Below, piece after piece: positions 30,291 to 42,057 of a stretch of 64,000 nt of DNA. The notes under the pieces were generated by a model that had not been told where the DNA came from, searched no databases, and saw only the letters and a list, made by a program, of their open reading frames with translations. The stretch is taken from positions 62,001 through 126,000 of the forward strand of contig WNYE01000081.1 of NCBI GenBank assembly GCA_021396245.1, given 5' to 3'. This DNA is from Sporothrix humicola. Taxonomy: Eukaryota > Ascomycota > Sordariomycetes > Ophiostomatales > Ophiostomataceae. The stretch's first letter is position 1. Each line of letters opens with the position of its first letter. Position numbers and translations under genes: made by a program.

Positions 30291-32432
30291 ATGCCGAAAA
30301 AGCCACCGGCAGTGACCTGCGCCGAGAACATTGCCCTTCTGAACGCCCTACATACCGTCCCCAGGCAACCGTCCAAAACTGAGCGGCCTCCTTCCGCATC
30401 AGCAAAATGGCCAGGAAACTATCGGCTTTCCTTCAATGAGGAGCGTCTGATTGCAAGTTCCTTTGCCTTTTTGTCGAGTATTTCCGACAGTCCCAACAAT
30501 GTAACAGCCGTTTGCGTGCAAGAGGTCCATGATGGAGGCCAGCAGGAGTCACTTCGCCTCTTACTGGCCATGAACAGACTAGACCATGGTAGCCGCCCGA
30601 CCGACCCCGGGGTGGTCAATACTCAGACGGTCCTTGAGACGATAAAGACCGGGCTGATGAGCGTTATGGAGCCACTCAAACGGCTTGATAAAGATCACGG
30701 GAGTGCTGAAAGGAAGAAGGCACCTCTGCAGACAATCGAAGAAGCGGCATTCACAGCTATTGTGAGCATGTGCGAAAAGCGAATACAGTGCCGCCTGCGG
30801 CTGATTGAAACTGCACGAGGCATATCAAAGCCGCAGCTGAAAGAGACACTCCAACGAGCAATTGAGTCCCTTCGGCGACCTCGAAACAATGCCAATAGCA
30901 TGTCTGACAAGATTCTCGACCCGGTGACTGACAGTATGAAGTCCATCATAAGGCTTCTTGACGCTTGGAAGAAGCATCAAGTCTTCGCACGCCTCTTGGA
31001 GCTGGTCGAGGGTGTGCACCGTCTTAACGAGACACCGGAGCTTCACAGCGCCATTCGCTCCATACCAAATACCCACATGGATCCGAGTTCTCGCGAGAGC
31101 CTTGTGAATACCATTCGAAAGGTAGCACGGTACCGCCAGATTGCCCGGCTGCTGTACCGCATGGCCAAAGACACGACGCCAACCCTACGCCGGACCAGTG
31201 TCGTGATTGTTGACCTCCCCCCTGCCGCATACGAACGTGTCCAGCCAAGCAACGACTACACTCCAAATATCGTAGCGAAAATCAATGAGGTCGGCAACCC
31301 CGTGGCCTACTCAAAAGACAGGTTGGATGTGCTCTTTCGTTATCTTGGAACAGACCGCGGAGCAGCATCCCAGACGTTCGGAGAGCAAACGCGGAAAACG
31401 CTAGCAGAGGCCAAGATCCACGCCGAAATTCAACTCGCGGCGTATTGCAGCTCGAGTACAATCCACCAGCTTCCGCCACGCGTGGTGCGCTCCAACAAAG
31501 ACGCATGCTTTCTATGCGGCGTCTTTCTGCAAAACCACAGCAACATGTACACGTCACGTCACCACGGCAAGCTGTACCCGGGCTGGCGGCTGCCTCAGAC
31601 ATTGAGTGTCAGTGTTAAGAAAAGCTTCAACGAAGAGTTGGCCAGCATCATCCGATCAAGCATCAATACTCTAAACGAGCGCGAAACAAAAACAAGATAC
31701 CTGGACCCCACCGAAAGCACACTTACTTCGATACCGTCACTGCGTTCAAGAGTGTCATTGTTATCGACACCTCCCCAGCCTCAGAGCGAGTGTCTAAGGG
31801 ATGAGTCGGCTGTTTCCGAGGTGGCCAACAAAGACGACCCTGTAGAGGACAAAATGGATGCAGCGACGCCTAACGTGATCGTCGAGGACACGGCTTCAAT
31901 CGACGCTTCTCCGCCAAACAATAATCACCCACACGACGATCCGCTGCCTGAAAGTGAAGATCCACAAACTGAAAGCTCGACAAGCGTTACATCAGACGAG
32001 AGCCCAACCGAACCCATTTCTACAGACCCTGGACTCCATTCTGAAGCAGTCCCGAATACATCGCCAGTAACGAGTATCGTATCTAAAAAAACAAAACCTG
32101 TACGTCGACTACCTTCACTGGGTCTATCTGGTCGAGTACAGCATGGTCAAACATCCTCAGTATTGAATTTTCCGCCCTTTGAGATACAGTTTGATTATGC
32201 CAGAAACGATGGTTCCGCAGACGACAAAATTACGCATCTGAACTTCACACTGCACCAAGTGCCATTGGATGATATTGGCAGATTACAGACGGAAAATGTG
32301 GCAGTTGTTGATGTAGAAAAACAATGCTTTGGAGAAGACGTATTATGTACGCTTGACCACCTGGACACTTTGTACATTGCGGGACAGGGGTCGTTTCTCA
32401 AAATATCGCTTGGATTTCCTACGGCTAGATGA
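30291..32432 (+). CDS. OTT_1508-like nucleic acid/nucleotide deaminase-domain protein
   Basis: Single-exon protein of 713 residues. The central part has the deaminase-superfamily zinc site: HAE at 377-379 (KIHAEIQLAAYC; His zinc ligand, Glu proton shuttle) and CFLC at 406-409, followed by the MYTSRHHGKLYPGWRLP block. This matches fungal OTT_1508-like deaminases, described as related to bacterial toxin deaminases. The N-terminal 330 residues are helical and Lys/Arg-rich without a recognised domain. Residues about 480-600 are low-complexity and acidic, then a folded-looking C-terminal 110 residues follow. Substrate is unknown; members are predicted to act on nucleic acids or nucleotides. All catalytic residues are present. 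It is followed within 150 bp by a broken F-box/LRR-like fragment. Confidence 0.8.
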   Translation: MPKKPPAVTCAENIALLNALHTVPRQPSKTERPPSASAKWPGNYRLSFNEERLIASSFAFLSSISDSPNNVTAVCVQEVHDGGQQESLRLLLAMNRLDHGSRPTDPGVVNTQTVLETIKTGLMSVMEPLKRLDKDHGSAERKKAPLQTIEEAAFTAIVSMCEKRIQCRLRLIETARGISKPQLKETLQRAIESLRRPRNNANSMSDKILDPVTDSMKSIIRLLDAWKKHQVFARLLELVEGVHRLNETPELHSAIRSIPNTHMDPSSRESLVNTIRKVARYRQIARLLYRMAKDTTPTLRRTSVVIVDLPPAAYERVQPSNDYTPNIVAKINEVGNPVAYSKDRLDVLFRYLGTDRGAASQTFGEQTRKTLAEAKIHAEIQLAAYCSSSTIHQLPPRVVRSNKDACFLCGVFLQNHSNMYTSRHHGKLYPGWRLPQTLSVSVKKSFNEELASIIRSSINTLNERETKTRYLDPTESTLTSIPSLRSRVSLLSTPPQPQSECLRDESAVSEVANKDDPVEDKMDAATPNVIVEDTASIDASPPNNNHPHDDPLPESEDPQTESSTSVTSDESPTEPISTDPGLHSEAVPNTSPVTSIVSKKTKPVRRLPSLGLSGRVQHGQTSSVLNFPPFEIQFDYARNDGSADDKITHLNFTLHQVPLDDIGRLQTENVAVVDVEKQCFGEDVLCTLDHLDTLYIAGQGSFLKISLGFPTAR

Positions 32433-32575
32433 GGTGTAAGTTGCGTTGCCAATTCATCCATTGTTTTCCTCTTAATACATACACTATTGTTACTCAACAG
32501 TTTTATCACCTGCTTACTATACTCCATGTACGTGCTGTTCATACTTCAAACGATGACTACACTGCTAACAACGAG

Positions 32576-33322
32576 GCAGATACGGCTAAGGTGGCCTTTG
32601 AAGAGAGCTTTTCTCCAGCCCAGCTTTCTAAAGCGATTCAAGCATGGAGAGGAGCGCCGGCTAATTTATTACGGACAAAGACTATCTTTATAGCCCAATA
32701 CGATGACGAAAATGTCAACTTTAATTCACCAATAGACCCATCGGCCGCTCATAAACTTAAAAGCCTTACGGGACTAACCAAACTCGACATCAGTGTCGAT
32801 CTACTTGCCTGGCGGTGTTGACTAGGATCTCAGACAGCGGAAAACATCCAAGACGTTGCCGACGAGATCGTCCGATGCCTTCCAGTCAGCCTCAAAGCAG
32901 TAACCATAGCCATATCTGGTAAGGAAACTCATAGTCCGGACCGCGGAAAGAACCGGTTTCCGAGGATCGCTGGTTTTACAAAGGACATCACAATGGACCA
33001 GCATTTCTGGTTGTGTCGTCGGCAGGCCTTGGCTCGATCCCTCGTTTTGGCCACACTGCATCTGGCCACGGTGCATCATTCTATCGATGAGCTACAATTT
33101 ATTGCCATAGAGTCTCCCGATAGGAACGAATATTACGCCGCATATCGAATTGGAGAACCCGGCTCCCTCAAACGTACCCTCAGAATTCACCTTGCCAAAC
33201 CTATCCTAGCGTCCATTTTTCTCGAAGAAGCGAAGGAAGCTCTTATAGGTGGAGAGATGGAGGAGGCATTTTTTGATGCTCACCATAATGTCTTAAACAG
33301 AGATATCTACGAGTATGACTGA
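32576..33322 (+). pseudogene. C-terminal fragment of the F-box/LRR-like family with one in-frame stop
   Basis: The frame reads LTKLDISVDLLAWR, meets a TGA at 32819-32821, and stays open in the same frame to 33322. The continuation has DVADEIVRCLP, CRRQALARSLVLAT and LAKPILASI. These match in order the SIDLLDWR, DDIVESFP, ARQALAQSLVKAT and LANPILAYI blocks of the copy at 56.9 kb. The N-terminal two thirds are absent; the preceding sequence belongs to the deaminase gene. One nonsense codon in an otherwise open frame points to a recent loss. An acceptor-like GAGGCAG precedes the fragment at about 32575. The single stop may also be a sequencing error. Confidence 0.75.
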
Positions 33323-34031
33323 AATACCCGTGTCTGGGGGTAGTAGTGGTACTTTTGGTATTACTACACCGTTGACGCCCGAGAACCTAATATGCCGCTT
33401 CTACTCTGCGGGGACTCGCTTTTGTCGTTCTAAATCGATCCAGAAGTATTACAAATAAGTGGTTGTACATTCCACTTCTCCCCTACTATCATCTTCAGCC
33501 ATCACAGACTGGCACTTAAATCTCCCTCGTTTTACTTCAGTCCAATTCCCAACTCATTTATTTACGTCAGGGATTTTTGAATTTTTTTTCCACTCATTTT
33601 TTATTTGGCATTGCTGACTTATATGTGGCGAGGCGAGTGCCATCTGAGTTGTACAACCATATCTCACTATATCCCAGCGTTTCGTTTTATCAAGTCTCAC
33701 AGTTGATAGTTTAAAAAAGATAGAAAACGAAAACATGCCCTTTCAATGTACTTATTAATGCAATACACTGGTTCTGTAGTGTCTTTTTTTTCTTAGTCCA
33801 TTGTACTAATTATTTTTTAAAAACAAAGAAGTATATATTCAGAGTTATATGGCGTGATCTACCAGTTATTGGATATTTCGTAGGCACAGGTTTATTTTGC
33901 TGTGATCGTCAACGTTTGTAGTTCACGGGTTGTAGATATACCTCATATAGCACCACGCAAGTGTTGAGTCGTTGGAGACCTAGATACAGCACCGAACTGC
34001 TGACCAATTTCGTCATCGTTCTGCTTAGAAA
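33323..34031. other. Intergenic, AT-rich
   Basis: About 700 bp between convergent genes with poly-T and poly-A runs. Nothing recognisable is present. Confidence 0.6.
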
Positions 34032-36164
34032 TCACTTTGCAACCTCTTCAACAGTGTCCTTCTCTGTCTGTTCAGCTCCAGCCCCTTGGTGGAGAATATC
34101 AAGGCCGTACGAGCCAGTGCAAACTGTGGTACGGAATTGGCGCGCTGGGATCTTACGGCTGAACAGCTCGTCCAGCTGCGCATAAGACCGACCCGTAAAA
34201 TCAGGGATGAAAAAGTACGTCATGATGATATCAAAGACGCCAAAGGCAGCAAAGCTATGTGTGTTAGTAGGTGTGACAAAATGACAAATGACAACTGACA
34301 GGTAGTCCCTAATCTGTGAGAATCTGTGAGAATGACTTACTAGATAGCCGAGCCACCAACACCCAGTCTTGTTGGCTGAAGCATGTATGGAATGGCAATG
34401 TTGTACGTTGTTCCCAGAATGCCATTGCCCAGTGCACCGAGGGTCGTTGTCTTGGCTCTGAGCCGCATGGAGCCAGACTCGCCAATGTAAATCCAGCCGG
34501 ACGCATTGGGACCCAGTGTTGAACTGTACGAGCCGATGCAGAGGAAAGCCAGCATAATGTGACCAGCTTGTATGTTGTAAGGGAGCTTCATTGCGAGGCC
34601 GGTAACGCCGATTCCAACTTGAACGAGTTAGGAGAGGGGGTGGGGGGAACGGATACGAAGGCAGAGGGGAAGACACATACGCATTGAAACTAAAAGCCCA
34701 CACTGCCCAGTGAGGAGCAGCCGGCGACGTCCGACTTTCTTCACCTCACTAAGAGCAAGCACAGTGAAGATAGCAGCGCACTGGAGAGCAATGGCAATGC
34801 AAGTGGATGCCAGGGAGTTTGTCTGGCCAGCAAGAGTAAAGCTTTGTTTTGTTAGTACCAGTCAACAAGGTCCGTAAATATCCAAATATCCGGCGACGTA
34901 CAAGTATGTCTTTTGTGGGCCGGTGATAACATTGCCGGCGAGGGATGCCGTAAGCGGTGGGAAGAAGGCACAGAACGTCCGGCGCAGATTCGTGCCACGG
35001 AAGCAATCGGCGAATGTGCTTTCTTTCATCTATTGAAAGGTTAGGGGTTAGAAGCAGGTCCTGTAGTGGACGTAAGAAAGTTGAGCACCGGCTGAATGAA
35101 ACTGACCAATTCTTTCTTGGCGGCTTCTTGACCAAGAGTGTATTCGTACTCTGCGTAGATCAACTCCCGTTCCTCATCGGTGCGGTTGGGATACATGAAG
35201 CGGATCGACTTTTTGGCCTGTTGCGACTTTCCGTGCATGACAAGCCAAGCCGGGGACTCCACCAGCAGGAACAGCTGAAGCACGAGAACAATGACGGGAA
35301 GGCACACGCAAACCAGAAGCGGCATGCGGTAGGCCCACTTATTGTCCGCCTCTGGCCATACCTGCTGGCCGACATAACAGAGGACGACGGAGATGAGATC
35401 ACCGCAGGTTGCTTTTCTCGCGTTAACTCGTTTCCCTTAAACTCATTTTCCTTGTGGCGTGTGGGTGAACGTACAGATGATGAGGAAGCAAGAGATCATC
35501 GCACCACGCGCGTTACGTGGGGCGAGCTCGCTGATGTACATTGGGGCGGTGGCCTGGGTGAGGCCGGCGACGTATGCCAGCAAGAACTTGGCTGCTGCGA
35601 ATACCTTCCAGTTTGGAGCCACAAACTCGATGATAACACCAACGATCATGACACAGACGTTGAAGTAGATGACGGCACGACGGCCAAACCAGTCAGCAAT
35701 GGGGCCCATCGAGAACTGGCCAAGAACCTGCGCAGGTGCAGCCACGGCGCTCCAGCTATTTTATTGTCAGATTGTCAGATGGGAGGAGGGCAACCAAGGA
35801 AATGCGAGGTACGACATAGTTGTTGCTCGACTTACATGGAGACGGTCTTTGGTGTCACGGCGTATTTTCCATTGCTCTTGTAGCCGCCGCCCATGACATA
35901 GCAAAACGACTGGGATCCGACGAGCGAGTTGACGGCCGTGGTGTCGGTGCCGAGGATGAGTGCACTGGCAAGAGCAGCACTCACAACCGCAAATACCTTT
36001 TTGTCTTGGCGAAAGGTCTGCAGCAAACTGGGCGACTCGGACAGCGTTGCCTGCTGTGCTGCAACAAGCTCCACCGTGCGGTCGCTCTTTTCGAATGCCC
36101 CCTCGTCTTCCTCGCAGCGAGCGGTGTCGATCCGCTTGCTATCTGTGATTTCGTTTTCGTCCAT
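34032..36164 (-). CDS. MFS alpha-glucoside/maltose-type permease
   Basis: Sugar/H+ symporter-type protein of 567 residues. Seven exons from high to low coordinate: 35836-36164, 35475-35755, 35107-35411, 34902-35029, 34681-34841, 34341-34617, 34032-34254. All six introns (60-86 nt) join in frame. A long hydrophilic N-terminus precedes TM1 (ALILGTDTTAVNSLVGSQSF), as in fungal maltose permeases. Other motifs: GPIADWFGRRAVIYF, the VESPAWLVMHGK central-loop motif, GPNASGWIYIGE and a C-terminal PDFTGRSYAQLDELF. About 12 membrane segments. The start at 36164 (context CCACAATGG) is the first ATG. It probably imports alpha-glucosides; specificity is inferred from family resemblance. No alpha-glucosidase is in the window. 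Confidence 0.9.
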
Positions 36165-37026
36165 TGTGGTAGTTGCAAAACGGAACAATGAACAATGTAC
36201 TGAGTGATGCCTGGGAAAGACAGAAAGTTGTCATGTAGATAAATTCCACAAAACAGCCGCGCTGACCTCCTGATATATGTATCAGTCTGGTCCTGTCCCC
36301 GCATCCATAAAAACGATCCAGCACAGATGGCCCGAATACTTTGCCGGCTACGACCTCTGATCAAGATAGAATATGGTCGCCGTCTATGAAACAGCCGATG
36401 CGATGAGAGGTTCCCATGATGAAGTCCATTGATAGGCGAGATGTGCGGAGAGGAGATAGCTTTTTTTTTTTCGACGTTGTGACACCCCACGGGGAACAAA
36501 ATGAAGTACGGGGAAATGACAAGCGTCATGGGAAGTCATCCGATGTGTTCTGGTGTGGAGAACGGAGTGGAGTTCGCCAAAGAAATCGGATAGGCGAGAT
36601 TCCCGCGGCTTGGAGGCGAACTTCCGCTAAAGTACGGAGTAAGCGAGGCTTCCATCCAGCACCAATTGGGTGGACATTTGCGAACCGTGGCGATCGCCCC
36701 GGCTCACAGTAGGAAACTCGCGTCATCGGCATCTTTTATGCCTTTTATGCCGTTTTCCGGTCTCCAGCCATTCCGGGCCGCTGGTGTTTGCTGGTAAATT
36801 TCAACTTGTCTTGTTTGAAAGCTCTATCCTGTTAGCATGATCACCTACCCATCTCGGCACCGGCGGACCACCTGGCGACCGTCTTTGGGGATAGGAAAGA
36901 AGCTCTGAAATATCAAAAAGGCGATACAACTCTCGACCTGGCGCCTCTATTTTCTCTCGATTGGGCTGCAACAACATCTCCTGTCGCACCTATCAGCAAA
37001 TATCAGAAACCAAAACAGTCGGAAAA
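36165..37026. other. Shared upstream region of two divergent transporters
   Basis: 862 bp between the divergent alpha-glucoside permease and DHA2 exporter. It has a poly-T run at 36461-36471. No gene or convincing regulatory motif is seen. Confidence 0.55.
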
Positions 37027-39344
37027 ATGGCGACCAACACTGACATCGAAAAGCAGACAAGTCTCCCACGAAGCCAGTCGCTACACTCGACACAACAAAG
37101 CAGTGGTGATGATACTGGCCGTGATGAGAACGCCATCCGCTGCGAAGGCGTTGATGTTACGGAGCAACCATCAGTACCGTCTCCAGACGTCGACAAGCAG
37201 AATGAGAAAACTATGTTGCAAGACCAGACAAATTTGTTGCCGTTCCGCCAACTCATTCTTGTTTTCGTTGGACTCGGATGTGCCGTTTTCTGTGAGTTTT
37301 TGTGGGAGCTTGAATACGTTGTTTCGTGATCGTGTCCACTAATAGTTTACAGGCTCGCTATTGGATCAGACGATGTGAGTACATGTCACTCTGTAAAAAA
37401 CGGCCCAAGTAGCCAGCACTAATTGTGCGACAGTGTATCGACCGCTCTTCCGACACTTGGACGCGAGTTCCACGCTGCATCCATATCATCATGGGTTGGC
37501 ACCTCGTATCTTTTGACATCAACGGCCTGCCAGCCATTGTATGGCCGCCTATCCGATATTTTCGGACGAAAGTCCATTCTGCTTGGCAGCATGGGCCTGT
37601 TCCTACTTGGGTCTATTCTGTGCGCCGTCTCACAGAACATGACCATGCTCATCGTTTTCCGTGAGTTGTGCTGTCCACTGTCCACTGCCTGCCTAAGGGG
37701 ATATGTGATATATGTCTAACTAACACACACAGGTGCCGTTTCTGGTATCGGCGGCGGCGGTATCATGACATCGTCCATGATTGTAACGTCCGATGTTGTG
37801 TCCCTTGAGAAACGGGGATTTTATCAAGGCTTGCTCGGTGGCGTTGTTGCACTTGCAAACTCCATGGGACCACTTATTGGTGGTGCTTTCTCTGAAAAGG
37901 TATCCTGGCGCTGGTGTTTCTACATAAACATACCCCTGAGCAGTATCGCCATCCTGGTTGTGGCATTCGTTCTGCCATTCAAAAAGGTCACAGGCGATAT
38001 CAGAGGGAAGCTTGCCCAGATTGACTATGTTGGCTGCTTCTTCATGTTCACATCAGCCATCTTAGTCCTACTTGCCCTTTCGTGGGGTGGTACTGCCTAT
38101 GCATGGAGCTCTGCAGGGTCCATTGCACCGCTTGTTATCGGAGCGGTGTTGGCAGTTGTCTTCATTGTCGTGGAGATCAAGTTTGCTGAGTTACCATTGA
38201 TCCCAAGTAAGTCAGTCTGTTTTTTTTTTTTTCTTTTTTGTTTTTTTTCTTACATATTCTGCTTTACCGACTCTAACGGCCACAGTGCACATTTTCAGAA
38301 TCGCAACAGTCGCCGGAGCCAATATTGGCGCATTTTTCACCGGCTTCATGTTTTACTGCAATCTCTTTTATGTATGTTGCTTCCTGGTAATCTCTTTTTC
38401 TCTTTTGTAGCTGGAACGAAACTAACCTACGACAAAGTTGCCGCAATTTTATCAAGTTGTGCATGGGGCATCTCCCATTCGTTCCGGTGTTCTACTTCTG
38501 CCCCTTGTTCTCGTTCAGACGGTGACGTCCTTCACTGCTGGTGCTCTTGTGTCAAAGACGGGAAACTACCAACTGAACTTGTGGGTTGGGTTTTTTATCT
38601 GGACAATCGCCCTCGGTCTTTTGTCGACAGTGTCCCCCGATATATCGAACGCGAAACTCGTTGGATATCAGATTCTGAATGGAATCGGCGCAGGTCAGAC
38701 ATTTCAGACAAGTCTAATTGCCATCCAGGCCAGTGTCAAACGCAGTGAGATGGCCGTGGCAACATCAACCCGCAACTTTTTGCGTCTTCTTGGTGGAACA
38801 ATATCCCTTGCGGCTTGTGCGGCGATCCTCAACAATACCACCATGTAAGTCTGTGTCGCACGTTTTGATTTTTGATTCATAGCTCGCCTGCTGACTACTG
38901 ACTACTCTCTCTCTCAGAAATCGCTTGGAGGGAGTTATATCGAGTGACTTGATTGATGCGATCATTTCGGATCCCACAGTCATCGCCTCTGGAGGACTTG
39001 GACTTACTCCAGAACAGACGAGTGCTGCCCTCTTGGCGTACAGTAAGTCTGAGCACCCATAACCCATATCAGAAACATACACAAGCCACCATGGCACCAT
39101 AACTAACCTTCCGGTAACAGCAAATGGTATCCGCAACATTTACTATTTTATGATTCCACTTTCCGGGATCTCGTTTTTCGTCACTCTTTTCATGATCAAA
39201 GGGCACACTTTGAAGCGCGATGATGACATAAAACTACAGGAGGAAGGTAAACAGTGGGCTGACAAGAACAAAGCGCAAGGCATCTTTCACAAGAGAAAGC
39301 AAGGTGCACCCATTGACACAGAGGACGCAATAGAGCCAAAGTAG
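37027..39344 (+). CDS. MFS multidrug/toxin exporter (DHA2, 14-TM type)
   Basis: Proton-driven efflux pump of 609 residues. Eight exons: 37027-37291, 37353-37374, 37434-37660, 37733-38206, 38286-38371, 38438-38844, 38918-39042, 39121-39344. The 22-nt second exon encodes SLLDQT, completing CSLLDQTIVSTALPTLG, the TM1 motif of this family. Other motifs: YGRLSDIFGRKSILL (motif A), SGIGGGGIMTS, ANSMGPLIGGAF (antiporter motif C) and WRWCFYINIP. The N-terminal 75 residues and the last 45 are hydrophilic. DHA2 pumps commonly export xenobiotics or secondary metabolites. It is convergent with an esterase, beyond which lies a regulator, so the three may form a detoxification unit. No biosynthetic enzymes such as PKS or NRPS are nearby. 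Confidence 0.92.
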
Positions 39345-39700
39345 TCAAAAAGGAGGAAGTGCATCATAATAAAAGTTTAAATTAATAGACATAGAATAGA
39401 CTGATCTTTATCCGACTGTTGAGTGTCATTACCTGTGCAATATTTTTTTCTCTGTGGCTTTTCTCCACCCACAAAATGAGCGCTTTCTTGAAATAAGAGA
39501 CGCAACTTGACGAACAATTTGTCAAGTATACGTAGTCACTCTGAAGGTATACGGCACGGTTGAGCCAACTAGCTTTTGCTCAAGACAATGGAGAAGATGT
39601 AACATTACAGAAAGATGTGTGGTCACAGAGAGAAATAGAGCAATGAGGTCAACTGAAATACATAGTGGCTAAAAGAATCAATCTACACGACACGAGTGAT
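39345..39700. other. Short intergenic region between convergent genes
   Basis: 356 bp of 3' flanking sequence. Nothing notable is seen. Confidence 0.6.
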
Positions 39701-41305
39701 CTACCAAATCTTCTGTTCAACAAAGTAGTCCGCCCAGAACTGCTCCCTCTCCTTATTCATGGCATTTGGGATCAACTCCAGTGTCTCACCGATGCGCATG
39801 ACATGACTGCTGTCCTCAGCTGCAGATGGCCAGTGTATGTACTTGGACCCGGCATTGGGGTTGCCAGTCTTGATAAAGTTGGACCACAAGTCACTGGCCA
39901 TGTCTGCAACCTTTTGATCTGTCTCTGTGAACGGGTCGACGGGCGCCGTCCACAAAGAGTCAAAGACATATGGGATCTCCGCTGCATGATAGGCCCCCGT
40001 GCGCGAGCCGTTGAAGAATACATAGCCTTTTGCCTTTGGGACAGGATAGTCGGTTCGGAAGCCACGACGTGGGGGAGGTGCGTGCGTCCAGTGGTAAATG
40101 TAGATATCGGACTTGGCATGCTTCTTCCACATGGCATAGTGAAGGTGCGGCCCGACACGAGAGTTGTCTTGGCAGGCGGCATTCCATTGCGCCAGGGGCG
40201 ACCCCTCGGCCCCGTAGAGGTCAAAGAAGCGTTGCGAAAACGCACCATACTTTGCTTGTGCCGCCTCGGCGAGATCGTTGTCGTTGAAATCGGGGTGGGT
40301 GTAGTTTCCGCTCTCGTCCTTGTTTTGTCCGTTGAGGATGGGCACGTCGTTCATGGTTCCCTGAAGCAGCGTCTCCTCGTACGTCCGTGGGAACAACCAT
40401 CCGTCGAGACACGCACGATAAAATGGCGGGGGACCCCACATTGTGGTGTCATCGCGGTGGTTTCCCTCCAGCAGTGTGGCCAGGTCGAGCGAACGCATGT
40501 CTTGCACAGAGGCCGCACCCTTTTCGGCAAAAATCTCCCTGCCTTCACGCTCTGCCTGTTCCTTCGTTCGGTACGATGGTGCCAGACAGGAGATGAGCGG
40601 ATCGCGTGGGTGACGTGTGCCGGATTGCGAGATGACTCCGTGGAAGAGGCCTTTGCTTTGAGGCCCGTAAAGATGCAGGCCAACACAAGCCGACCCAGCG
40701 GACTGTCCACCGATTGTGACCCGGCCAGGATCACCGCCAAATGCTGTAATGTTTCGCTGAATCCACTGCAGACAGGCAATCTGGTCTTGAAGGCCATAGT
40801 TTCCAGAGGCGTTGTGTCCACCCGGGCATTCGGCGGAAAGGTCTGGATGTGCCAGCCAGCCAAGAATACCCAGTCGGTAGTTGAATGTGACAACGATAGC
40901 ACCTTTGGCCGCAAGAGAGGTTCCATCAAAGTTGTTGTCCGAGCCGGCACCCCAGAGGAACTTGCCACCGTAGATCCACACGTACACGGGATAGCGGGCG
41001 GTACCGACATCGTTTGGCTCTGCCGGTGTCCAGATATTCAGATTGAGACAATCTTCACTCTGGGACGGCGGCGTCTCTGTCCAGTATAGAGGACCAGGCG
41101 GCAGTTGGGGCGCCATGTCACCGAACTCCGTGCAGTCTCGGACACCTTCCCATGAGGGCGCTGGCTGTGGTGCTCGCCATCGGTTGTTGCCGGCCGTAGA
41201 CGCTGCAAATGGAATGCCCCGGAAGATGGTGACGCCTGGTTTATGGTCTGATTCGACTCCCGCCACAAGGCCAGTCTCGATTTGGACCGGGCTGGATATG
41301 GTCAT
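39701..41305 (-). CDS. Type-B carboxylesterase
   Basis: Single-exon alpha/beta-hydrolase of 534 residues. Motifs: FRGIPFA, SEDCLNLNIWTP, oxyanion region VWIYGGKFLWGAG, nucleophile elbow GGQSAGSACVG, the Glu region GQNKDESGNYT, and catalytic His in TGAYHAAEIPYVF. All triad residues are present. The oxyanion motif has YGG in place of the usual HGG. There is no signal peptide (MTISSPVQIETG), so it is probably cytosolic. It is divergent from the double-Zn2Cys6 regulator and convergent with the DHA2 exporter. Substrate unknown; hydrolysis of an ester-type xenobiotic or metabolite fits the neighbourhood, as inference. It is only distantly similar to the esterase at 22-24 kb. Confidence 0.92.
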   Translation of the reverse strand: MTISSPVQIETGLVAGVESDHKPGVTIFRGIPFAASTAGNNRWRAPQPAPSWEGVRDCTEFGDMAPQLPPGPLYWTETPPSQSEDCLNLNIWTPAEPNDVGTARYPVYVWIYGGKFLWGAGSDNNFDGTSLAAKGAIVVTFNYRLGILGWLAHPDLSAECPGGHNASGNYGLQDQIACLQWIQRNITAFGGDPGRVTIGGQSAGSACVGLHLYGPQSKGLFHGVISQSGTRHPRDPLISCLAPSYRTKEQAEREGREIFAEKGAASVQDMRSLDLATLLEGNHRDDTTMWGPPPFYRACLDGWLFPRTYEETLLQGTMNDVPILNGQNKDESGNYTHPDFNDNDLAEAAQAKYGAFSQRFFDLYGAEGSPLAQWNAACQDNSRVGPHLHYAMWKKHAKSDIYIYHWTHAPPPRRGFRTDYPVPKAKGYVFFNGSRTGAYHAAEIPYVFDSLWTAPVDPFTETDQKVADMASDLWSNFIKTGNPNAGSKYIHWPSAAEDSSHVMRIGETLELIPNAMNKEREQFWADYFVEQKIW

Positions 41306-42057
41306 TTTCAAAGAGTGTCGGTATTTTGTCGTCTGGTCCCTTTCCCCCGTTGCCGAGATGTTGTTGCGGAGGCCTTGTCGTTATCAGATCTAAAGTTATC
41401 AGATAAAACGTACAGTAAGACACGAAAGACACGACAGGCACAGCCAAGTTGAAATATTTAATATTTACATCGTAGATCGATCTCATTTTATTTGTTTGCG
41501 TCGCAAATGCGGCATCGGACTGCGGGCACATTGTCGGTAGTTCACCGGTGGTTTCGCCTCGCATAAATGAGGGAGGTGCCGGAACTCTCGCCTACAGAAC
41601 CAACGACATACTACTTATACATTTAATTTTGTACTTCGTACTAGTGTGCCTTGATTTCCTGCCACGCGTTCAGCTGTCTCCACAGAATTTACGGTGGTGA
41701 TCTCCGTGAAAGGCGAGCAGCTTGTCATAAACGGTTAGCGTATCTATGGCATTTCATAAGACGATGAGAGATGAGAGGGTCGCGTGAATGCAGAAACGGA
41801 GAAACATGACAAACGTTTCTCTGAAGCCGTCTGGATGCTTGCACGCGTGCTCCGGACCTAGTCGCTTCAATCGATTATCTTTCTCTTGTTGCTTTTGTCG
41901 CTTTTGTCGACGATGTTGGAGGATCCGTTCGTTAATAATCTTGCCGTGTCCCTATCATATCCCGGAACCGCGCAGCGTTGTTCCTCGAAAAACGTGAAGC
42001 GAGAAGCCCGACCGCTGGCATACCCGCTGGCATACGTTCCGTTTCGCAGAGCGTAAT
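41306..42057. other. Shared divergent promoter of esterase and regulator
   Basis: 752 bp separating two genes transcribed away from each other. No clear TATA or palindromic regulator site was found by eye. Confidence 0.55.

Noticed and set aside
32433..32575. Splice joining the deaminase frame to the downstream family fragment
   Set aside because: A GTGTAAGT donor-like word lies just after the deaminase TGA, so the frame is already closed before the possible intron.
39665..41089. 474-codon open frame on the plus strand
   Set aside because: Antisense shadow of the second carboxylesterase, which has all its catalytic motifs.
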